Below, one piece after another: positions 1-5,158 of a DNA stretch of 5,158 nt. The notes under the pieces were generated by a model. It did no database searches and was not told where the DNA came from. It saw only the letters and a list, made by a program, of their open reading frames with translations. Source of the stretch: Actinobacteria bacterium UBA3120 (GTDB lineage Bacteria > Actinomycetota > Actinomycetes > S36-B12); the NCBI GenBank assembly GCA_002365735.1, contig DEZY01000044.1, positions 1-5,158 on the forward strand. The letters run 5' to 3'. Both the position numbers and the translations under genes were made by a program. Every line of letters begins with the position of its first letter. The first letter of the stretch is position 1.

Positions 1-421
1 ATGCCGCCTGCCGCAACACCGTGTCCTGCGCCGGGGTGCAAATCCCCACTTCAGCGAGCGCTTGGTCATCTAGGCTTGTCAACACGGTGACCGCGGCAAC
101 TAAGGTCTCTGGCAATTCCTCACATGCCGCTCGCACCATTTCAGGTCCCCCCGAGGCGTGCACGGTCAGGTACTTTGGCGCATAGCGGGACAGCACCGCA
201 GCAGCCCCTGCCACCGTATTTGGGATATCGTGTAATTTCACATCAAGGAACAGATCACAACCACTTTCGCGAACAACCTCAATTGCGTCTGCACCATTAC
301 GATAGAAAGTTTCTAACCCAATTTTGAGCGTGGAGACAACGTCCTGGGTCTGCCAGGCCCACTCTCGCAGTAATTCAATTTCTTGTGCATCAAGTGCCAC
401 AGCAATTGGCGCCGTTCCCAT
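1..421 (-). CDS. pyrF: Orotidine-5'-phosphate decarboxylase, group I (3' end outside window)
   Basis: This enzyme would decarboxylate OMP to UMP, the last step of de novo UMP synthesis, in the cytoplasm. I translated the minus strand from the ATG at 421-419. It gives 140 codons and stays open to the window edge, so about 90-100 residues of a normal 230-240 residue protein are missing. Visible landmarks are the first beta strand IAVALD (residues 6-11, Asp11), KIGLE with Lys33, the catalytic motif DVKLHDIP with Asp60, Lys62 and Asp65, TVHASGG (86-92) and the VTVLTS strand (111-116). The DxKxxDI motif and the short N-terminus mark the group I form (Bacillus/E. coli type) and not the longer group II form. 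The gene follows pyrD after 24 bases with its own Shine-Dalgarno, so it is almost certainly co-transcribed. There is no sign of damage in the visible part. Confidence 0.95.
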   Translation of the reverse strand, partial: MGTAPIAVALDAQEIELLREWAWQTQDVVSTLKIGLETFYRNGADAIEVVRESGCDLFLDVKLHDIPNTVAGAAAVLSRYAPKYLTVHASGGPEMVRAACEELPETLVAAVTVLTSLDDQALAEVGICTPAQDTVLRQAA

Positions 422-428
422 TGAATGC

Positions 429-433
429 CTTTC
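429..433 (-). promoter_or_regulatory. Ribosome binding site for pyrF
   Basis: On the minus strand the bases before the pyrF ATG read GAAAGGCATTCA-ATG. The purine-rich GAAAGG block ends seven bases before the start codon when its GG at 429-428 is included as the 3' end, leaving a six-base spacer. This supports the ATG at 421-419. The 24-base pyrD-pyrF gap holds nothing else recognisable: no hairpin and no promoter-like pair. Confidence 0.6.
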
Positions 434-445
434 TTTTCGCACTTG

Positions 446-1492
446 CTATTCGGAAATAAAGTCCCAGTTCTGTTCACCGTGATCTATTGACTCACCTGCG
501 GCAGTCTCGGTCACGGCTTCACTTTCTTCTCTGTGCGCAAAGGAAATCGCCTGCGTGAGGCTCTCGAAACCGCGACTGCGCAGTTCCTGCTCAAGTTCCT
601 TCTGAATGCGCATTGGCGCCGCCGGGTCATTAAAGATCGAAGTACCCACAGAAATTGCATTCGCACCAGCAAGGATCATTTCGAGGGCATCATGGCCGGT
701 TCTGACCCCGCCCATTCCGATAATGGGTAAATCGGGCAATGCGCTTCGGATCTGCCAGATACAACGAACTGCAATTGGCCGGATCGCGGGGCCGGAAAGC
801 CCTCCGGTCACTCCCGCTAGAGCCGGTCGCATCGTCTCAGTATCGATGACCATGCCTAATAGCGTGTTTATGACCGAAACGCCGGTCGCGCCTGCCTGCG
901 AAACTGATGCTGCAATCTCAACAATGTCTGTCACATCAGGTGACAACTTCGCGAAAATGGGAATCTTATTGTCACTATTTCGCCGGACAGTTTGAATTAT
1001 TTGCGCCGCAGTATCAGCCCGACAGGCAAACACTTGACCGCGGTCTTCCACATTGGGGCAAGAAATATTGACCTCGATTGCGTCGAAACCTCCTGCGACG
1101 CGAAGCTTGGCAGCAACTTTGCCAAATTCGTCAGCTGTTCCACCGGCAATGGAAACGATAGTTCGCGCTCCCCGCTGCTGTAGCCAAGCAAGGTCAGTTT
1201 CCAGAAAACTTTCTACACCAGGGCCTTGCAACCCAATCGAGTTCAACATGCCACTCGGAGTTTCCGCCATGCGCGGCGTTGCTCGGCCGGATCGCGGTGC
1301 CAACATGATGCTTTTAGTGACGATTCCACCGATCGCAGTGATGTCAAAATAGTTGTCGAGTTCGCGTCCAGCCGCCGCACAGCCAGAAGCTGTCAACACT
1401 GGTGAATGTAACTCAAGTGAGCCCAAATGGGTCCGCAGATCGAATGTTGATCCGGGTGAGGCCTTTCCCGTTGAAATTATGGTTCGCGTCAT
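446..1492 (-). CDS. pyrD: Dihydroorotate dehydrogenase, class 1B catalytic subunit
   Basis: PyrD oxidises dihydroorotate to orotate at FMN. In class 1B enzymes it forms a cytosolic complex with PyrK that uses NAD+. The 348-residue protein is an FMN-binding TIM barrel. Visible landmarks are TASG (34-37), VTKSI with Lys60, SGMLNSIGLQGPG (80-92), the active-site loop NISCPNV with catalytic-base Cys145 (142-148; class 2 enzymes use Ser), FAKLSPDV with Lys182, INTLLGM (208-214), and the FMN-phosphate segments GMGGVRTG (259-266) and SVGTSIF (281-287). Family similarity ends near SFAH (317-320). A further 28-residue acidic tail follows, making the protein longer than the usual 305-310. The ATG at 1492 is preferred to an in-frame ATG at 1549 because it has a strong Shine-Dalgarno, overlaps the pyrK stop as ATGA, and the 19 extra residues fit no PyrD N-terminus I know. 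The adjacent pyrK supports class 1B over 1A. Confidence 0.96.
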   Translation of the reverse strand: MTRTIISTGKASPGSTFDLRTHLGSLELHSPVLTASGCAAAGRELDNYFDITAIGGIVTKSIMLAPRSGRATPRMAETPSGMLNSIGLQGPGVESFLETDLAWLQQRGARTIVSIAGGTADEFGKVAAKLRVAGGFDAIEVNISCPNVEDRGQVFACRADTAAQIIQTVRRNSDNKIPIFAKLSPDVTDIVEIAASVSQAGATGVSVINTLLGMVIDTETMRPALAGVTGGLSGPAIRPIAVRCIWQIRSALPDLPIIGMGGVRTGHDALEMILAGANAISVGTSIFNDPAAPMRIQKELEQELRSRGFESLTQAISFAHREESEAVTETAAGESIDHGEQNWDFISE

Positions 1493-2373
1493 GATCGCAA
1501 CCCCTCTCCGCCCCAGGTGCCATCTGGGATTGTGCCAACGTCCGCCCAACGAACCCGATCACCTCTGAAAACAGGGCCCTCAACACAGGAGCGCAGCATG
1601 CGCGTCATACCGTCTTCACCGATTACGGGTAAAACACAGGTCATGCAGACGCCGATCCCACAAGCCATGGACTCTTCGACCGAACACTGACTAAATATCT
1701 TCCGGGTCGTGCACTCCGCGGCGACACTGGCCAACATGGGCATGGGGCCACACGCATAAACGACATCAACTTTAGATGAATCGAGAGTGTCGATTAAAGC
1801 ATCAGTCACCCATCCGCGCATTCCTGCCGTGCCGTCTTCTGTGGCCAAGGTCAAAGACGTTGACACACGTTTGAGTTCGAGGCCTCCATAAAGCTTGTCC
1901 TCGGTAGATGCCCCAATAATCGTGTCAACCCGGCAGCCACGGTCGCGCAAACTTTCTGCCAACATGATTAATGGAGCCGAGCCGTAACCACCACCCACGA
2001 GAACGCAAGTTACGGGTTTCGTGGGAAGCGTAAACGGTTTGCCCAACGGGCCCACCAAATTTAGGGGATCGTGACGCCGCAATTTGGTGAGCCATTGCGT
2101 ACCCTTGCCGACAGGGGAGACAACAAATTCAAGCGTTCCGCCATACATTCCGCGAGCTTGTACTCGTTGAATTGCGAAAGACCTCCGAAGAATCATTGAA
2201 CTTTCTTCGCCGCCCATGCCGACGGTCACGAATTGTCCCGGTCGGGTTCGTTCAGTTATACCCGGCGCAGTCACAGACAGGACGAAGTACTTGCCTGTTC
2301 GCTGCACATCAAGCACTTCACCATCTACTTGGATCGCACCCGGATTTGCACCCACACTTGCACCCACACTCAT
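1489..2373 (-). CDS. pyrK: Dihydroorotate dehydrogenase B electron-transfer subunit (FAD, NAD, [2Fe-2S])
   Basis: PyrK takes electrons from the FMN of PyrD through a [2Fe-2S] cluster to FAD and on to NAD+, as part of the class 1B PyrD-PyrK complex. The 294-residue protein has a ferredoxin-reductase-like FAD domain (about 14-115) with LRRSFAI (62-68) as the flavin-binding RxxS-type motif, and a VGPLGKPF turn (107-114). The NAD-binding domain (about 120-225) carries VGGGYGSAPL (126-135) and YACGPMPML (206-214). A C-terminal iron-sulfur domain has four cysteines at 238, 243, 246 and 263 (C-x4-C-x2-C-x16-C), within EESMACGIGVCMTC and SCVEGPVF. The end, VRWADVGTIP (274-283), resembles actinobacterial PyrK from memory. 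The gene starts 9 bases after carB and its TGA overlaps the pyrD ATG. The exact start is uncertain: ATG at 2373, or a GTG two codons later with better Shine-Dalgarno spacing. The first 12 residues are a repeat-derived SVGA SVGA NPGA segment outside the conserved fold. Confidence 0.95.
   Translation of the reverse strand: MSVGASVGANPGAIQVDGEVLDVQRTGKYFVLSVTAPGITERTRPGQFVTVGMGGEESSMILRRSFAIQRVQARGMYGGTLEFVVSPVGKGTQWLTKLRRHDPLNLVGPLGKPFTLPTKPVTCVLVGGGYGSAPLIMLAESLRDRGCRVDTIIGASTEDKLYGGLELKRVSTSLTLATEDGTAGMRGWVTDALIDTLDSSKVDVVYACGPMPMLASVAAECTTRKIFSQCSVEESMACGIGVCMTCVLPVIGEDGMTRMLRSCVEGPVFRGDRVRWADVGTIPDGTWGGEGLRS
1501..1509 (-). promoter_or_regulatory. Ribosome binding site deciding the pyrD start
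   Basis: The minus strand reads GGAGAGGGG, then eight bases, then ATG at 1492-1490. This strong Shine-Dalgarno lies inside the last codons of pyrK. It decides in favour of this start over the in-frame ATG 57 bases upstream. Together with the ATGA overlap it suggests translational coupling of pyrK and pyrD. Confidence 0.8.
2335..2370 (-). repeat. 12-base tandem repeat at the pyrK N-terminus
   Basis: Directly after the ATG the minus strand carries two perfect copies of AGTGTGGGTGCA (2370-2359 and 2358-2347). A third, diverged copy, AATCCGGGTGCG (2346-2335), matches 8 of 12 bases. The translation is SVGA-SVGA-NPGA. The unit is a multiple of three, so copy number can change without breaking the frame. 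Each perfect copy contains an in-frame GTG that could act as a start codon. Confidence 0.85.
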
Positions 2374-2375
2374 AG

Positions 2376-2381
2376 CCCCAC
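2376..2381 (-). promoter_or_regulatory. Weak or ambiguous ribosome binding site of pyrK
   Basis: Between the carB stop and the pyrK ATG the only Shine-Dalgarno-like block is GTGGGG. It ends two bases before the ATG at 2373, which is too close for normal use. It lies eight bases before the in-frame GTG at 2367, which is good spacing. Either the GTG is the true start or ribosomes reinitiate at the ATG after terminating on carB. Confidence 0.4.
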
Positions 2382-2382
2382 G

Positions 2383-5158
2383 CTACACGCTGTCCCAGTT
2401 CATGCCCCGTACATGCTCTTGGATGGACTTCACGCATGGCTGGTCGTGGAGAAGCGAGTCAATACCTTGCACTGCAGCAGCCAATCCTTGTACCGTTGTA
2501 ATGCATGGAACTCCACGAAGAACCGCGGCGGTGCGAATCTCATATCCATCTTTTCGGGGGCCAACGCCATACGGCGTGTTAATAATTAGGTCAATTTCAC
2601 CAGCGTTAATGGAATCCACCGCTGTCGGCTCCCCACCGGGTCCTGCACCTTCAAATTGTTTTCTGATCACCCGTGCGGGGATACCATTGCGTTGCAAAAT
2701 ATCGGCGGTACCTTCCGTTGCAACAATCGCAAATCCGAGGTCTGAGAGTCGCTTCACTGGGAAAATGGCTGAGCGCTTATCCCGATTCGCGAGCGAAACA
2801 AATGCGGTTCCCCGCGTTGGCAGACCCCCGCTAAAGGCAGCGACCTGCGATTTGGCGAATGCCACTCCAAATGAGGAGTCGATACCCATGACCTCCCCGG
2901 TTGACTTCATTTCCGGACCCAGAACCGTGTCGACTCCGTGGAAACGTCCAAATGGCAACACAGCTTCCTTCACTGACACCGGACTCCCTGCAGGCAATTG
3001 CCCACCGTCACCGCGTCTGGGAAGGACTCCACCCGCACGAAGTGCTGCAATACTTTCGCCAGCCATAATTCGAGCCGCCGCCTTGGCAATTGGCACACCC
3101 GTTGCCTTTGACACAAATGGCACGGTTCGAGACGCCCGCGGGTTGGCTTCCAAGACATAAAGCACGTCCGATGCGAGTGCAAATTGAATATTAATTAATC
3201 CGCGCACGCCGACCCCGGCGGCTATCGCATAGGTTGAGTTGCGGATCCGTTCAATCTCTTCCCTGCCCAAAGTAATGGGCGGTAGCGCACAGGCCGAGTC
3301 ACCGGAGTGAATCCCCGCCTCTTCGATGTGCTCCATTACACCCGCGAGGTAAAGATCCGTTCCGTCAAAGAGCGCGTCCACATCTATTTCCACGGCGTCG
3401 TCGAGGAAGCGGTCCACCAAAACCGGATGCTCGGGGTTAATTTGGGTTGCCCGCTCCAGATACTCCTTGAGCATTTCCTCTTCATAAACAATTTCCATGC
3501 CTCGACCGCCCAGTACATAGCTTGGTCGCACCAAAACTGGATAACCGATTCGATGAGCGATTTCCCGTGCCTGCGCAAATGAGCGGGCAGTCCCATGAGC
3601 AGGTGCGGGAACTTTCGCCTGATCCAGCACTCGAGAAAAAACTTCTCGATCTTCAGCCGAGTGAATTGCTTCGGGCTGGGTGCCAATAATGGGCACGCCT
3701 GCGTCAGCCAGAGGTTGCGCCAAGCCAAGTGGGGTCTGGCCACCCAATTGCACGATCACTCCGACAAGTTCCCCAACCGAACGCTCAACGTCAATTACTG
3801 CCATGACGTCTTCAAATGTGAGCGGCTCAAAGTACAAGCGGTCCGAGGTGTCGTAATCCGTTGACACTGTCTCGGGATTGCAATTGATCATGATCGTTTC
3901 AAATCCGACCTCACTCAGAGTCATTGCGGCATGCACACAGGAGTAATCAAATTCAATTCCCTGACCAATTCGGTTCGGTCCTGAACCCAAAATAATGATC
4001 TTGCGACGATCAGAAGGAACTACTTCAGTTTCGAAGTCAAATGACGAGTAATGGTAAGGAGTCTTGGCCGCAAACTCAGCGGCACAGGTATCAACAGTTT
4101 TGAAAACCGGAAGCACCCCAAGTTGTGTGCGCAACTCTCTAATTTGCGATTCACCGACACCCCGCAAGGTGGCGATTTGTGGATCACTAAACCCGAGCGA
4201 CTTAGCCTCAAAAAGCAACGGGGCGACCAAGTCTCGGCTGTCGTGAACCTGGTCTGCGATTTCATTGATTCGAACTATTTGATCCAGGAACCACGGATCA
4301 ATATTTGTGGCCTCATGTACCTGTGCAATTGTGGCTCCCAGCCATAATGCGCGCTGTGCAAGCGAGAGTCGGGAGTCATGTGGGCGCTTCATTTTTTCCA
4401 GTAGCTGCCCAATCTCCTCTGTGTCACGAGGTTGCGCCCAGGTAAAGATTGCCGACTGTTGCTCAATAGAACGCAGGGCCTTTTGCAGTGCCTCGGGGAA
4501 ATTTCGGCCTATGGCCATGGCTTCCCCGACACTTTTCATAGTTGTGGTCAACGTCGTACCCGCCCCAGGAAATTTCTCGAATGCGAAACGGGGCACTTTG
4601 ACGACGATGTAGTCCAAGGTGGGCTCAAATGAAGCTGGGGTCTCCGCTGTGATGTCGTTCTGGATTTCGTCGAGTGAATACCCGATGGCCAGCCTGGCCG
4701 CAATTTTGGCGATGGGAAAACCTGTCGCCTTAGACGCCAAAGCCGATGATCTTGACACTCGAGGGTTCATTTCAATCACGATTAAACGTCCGTCATCGGG
4801 ATTAATGGCAAACTGGATATTGCATCCGCCAGTGTCTACGCCGACCGCGCGAATAATGTCTATCCCAACATCGCGCAATTTTTGAAATTCTCTGTCGGTC
4901 AATGTCAGTGCGGGAGCGACAGTGATGGAATCACCCGTGTGCACGCCCATGGGGTCAACGTTTTCAATCGAGCACACCACAACCACGTTGTCATTGTGAT
5001 CTCGCATAAGTTCGAGTTCATATTCTTTCCACCCGATGATGGACTCTTCTAGCAGTACCTCAGAGGTTGGACTCGCCTTCAAACCAAGTCCCGCGATTTT
5101 GTACAAATCTTCTTCACTGTAGGCGATGCCAGAACCTGCGCCTCCCATCGTGAACGAC
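2383..5158 (-). CDS. carB: Carbamoyl-phosphate synthase large subunit (5' end outside window)
   Basis: CarB makes carbamoyl phosphate from bicarbonate, two ATP and ammonia channelled from CarA, feeding pyrimidine and arginine synthesis. The frame is open to the window edge and enters at SFTMGG, about residue 170 of the E. coli protein, so some 170 residues are missing. Numbering from the Met at 5148, 921 residues are visible. The rest of the first ATP-grasp domain includes [10 protein letters not shown] (126-135). An oligomerisation region spans about 230-370. The second half opens at [14 protein letters not shown] (387-400), with the ATP-grasp motifs [10 protein letters not shown] (541-550) and EANPRASRT (667-675). 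A methylglyoxal-synthase-like regulatory domain runs from about 780 to 915. Ornithine-site equivalents (E. coli E783, D791, E892) appear as Glu609, Asp617 and Glu728. UMP-site equivalents Lys791, Thr811, Thr814, Lys830 and Asn857 are present. The gene ends with TAG, 9 bases before pyrK and in the same frame. The Met at 5148 is internal, not the start. Confidence 0.98.
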   Translation of the reverse strand, partial: SFTMGGAGSGIAYSEEDLYKIAGLGLKASPTSEVLLEESIIGWKEYELELMRDHNDNVVVVCSIENVDPMGVHTGDSITVAPALTLTDREFQKLRDVGIDIIRAVGVDTGGCNIQFAINPDDGRLIVIEMNPRVSRSSALASKATGFPIAKIAARLAIGYSLDEIQNDITAETPASFEPTLDYIVVKVPRFAFEKFPGAGTTLTTTMKSVGEAMAIGRNFPEALQKALRSIEQQSAIFTWAQPRDTEEIGQLLEKMKRPHDSRLSLAQRALWLGATIAQVHEATNIDPWFLDQIVRINEIADQVHDSRDLVAPLLFEAKSLGFSDPQIATLRGVGESQIRELRTQLGVLPVFKTVDTCAAEFAAKTPYHYSSFDFETEVVPSDRRKIIILGSGPNRIGQGIEFDYSCVHAAMTLSEVGFETIMINCNPETVSTDYDTSDRLYFEPLTFEDVMAVIDVERSVGELVGVIVQLGGQTPLGLAQPLADAGVPIIGTQPEAIHSAEDREVFSRVLDQAKVPAPAHGTARSFAQAREIAHRIGYPVLVRPSYVLGGRGMEIVYEEEMLKEYLERATQINPEHPVLVDRFLDDAVEIDVDALFDGTDLYLAGVMEHIEEAGIHSGDSACALPPITLGREEIERIRNSTYAIAAGVGVRGLINIQFALASDVLYVLEANPRASRTVPFVSKATGVPIAKAAARIMAGESIAALRAGGVLPRRGDGGQLPAGSPVSVKEAVLPFGRFHGVDTVLGPEMKSTGEVMGIDSSFGVAFAKSQVAAFSGGLPTRGTAFVSLANRDKRSAIFPVKRLSDLGFAIVATEGTADILQRNGIPARVIRKQFEGAGPGGEPTAVDSINAGEIDLIINTPYGVGPRKDGYEIRTAAVLRGVPCITTVQGLAAAVQGIDSLLHDQPCVKSIQEHVRGMNWDSV

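Noticed and set aside
124..327. Plus-strand 67-codon open frame at the left end
   Set aside because: It is antisense to pyrF, whose catalytic motif lies on the minus strand here. The product is low-complexity and unrecognisable.
777..1297. A 13-base direct repeat (GGCCGGATCGCGG at 777-789 and 1285-1297)
   Set aside because: Both copies lie inside pyrD and encode unrelated residues. One such match is not surprising by chance in a window of this size.
1493..1549. Longer pyrD start at the ATG at 1549
   Set aside because: It would add 19 residues (Trp- and Arg-rich) that are the out-of-frame reading of the pyrK end. The ATG at 1492 has the ATGA overlap and a strong Shine-Dalgarno.
606..1568. 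Several plus-strand open frames of 60-130 codons across pyrD
   Set aside because: All are antisense to pyrD and overlap each other in different frames. None shows a Shine-Dalgarno, domain or conserved-looking composition.
2216..3160. A 314-codon open frame on the plus strand
   Set aside because: It is antisense to carB and the pyrK start, both strongly conserved. The translation is rich in Pro, Ser, Thr and Arg with no recognisable motif, as expected of a shadow frame.
3049..4773. Repeated protein segment in CarB (ATGxPIAKxAAR appears twice)
   Set aside because: This is the known ancient internal duplication of the two CarB ATP-grasp halves, not a recent repeat or assembly error.

Overview
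The window is one stretch of a de novo pyrimidine (UMP) biosynthesis operon. It lies entirely on the minus strand and is transcribed from high to low coordinates. In transcription order the genes are carB (start outside the window), pyrK (dihydroorotate dehydrogenase electron-transfer subunit), pyrD (class 1B dihydroorotate dehydrogenase catalytic subunit) and pyrF (orotidine-5'-phosphate decarboxylase, end outside the window).

Packing is very tight. There are 9 bases between carB and pyrK, a 4-base ATGA overlap between pyrK and pyrD, and 24 bases between pyrD and pyrF. No promoter, terminator, RNA gene, mobile element or CRISPR array is visible, and no stretch over 300 bases lacks a gene. 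Any pyrimidine-responsive leader or attenuator would have to lie upstream of the window, before the first gene of the operon.

The proteins suggest an actinobacterium. The CarB segment before the C-terminal domain (GDGG.LP followed by SVKEAVLPF), the NRDKR...FPVKRL region and the ITTVQG end resemble actinobacterial CarB as I remember it. The PyrK tail (VRWADVGTIP) also fits. Base composition, judged by eye from a few lines, is near 50-55% G+C, which is modest for that phylum and would fit one of its moderate-GC lineages. This placement is inference from memory and is not database-tested.

The genes work together as follows. CarB makes carbamoyl phosphate (with CarA, not in view). Later in the pathway PyrD oxidises dihydroorotate to orotate at FMN, and PyrK passes the electrons through a [2Fe-2S] cluster and FAD to NAD+. 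PyrF decarboxylates OMP to UMP, and UMP is the usual feedback inhibitor of CarB through its C-terminal domain. PyrB, PyrC, PyrE and CarA are not in this window.

I found no sign of an undescribed system. The observations worth a second look are small: a 12-base tandem repeat at the pyrK start with ambiguous start codons, a carB stop in frame with pyrK, and an acidic C-terminal tail on PyrD.
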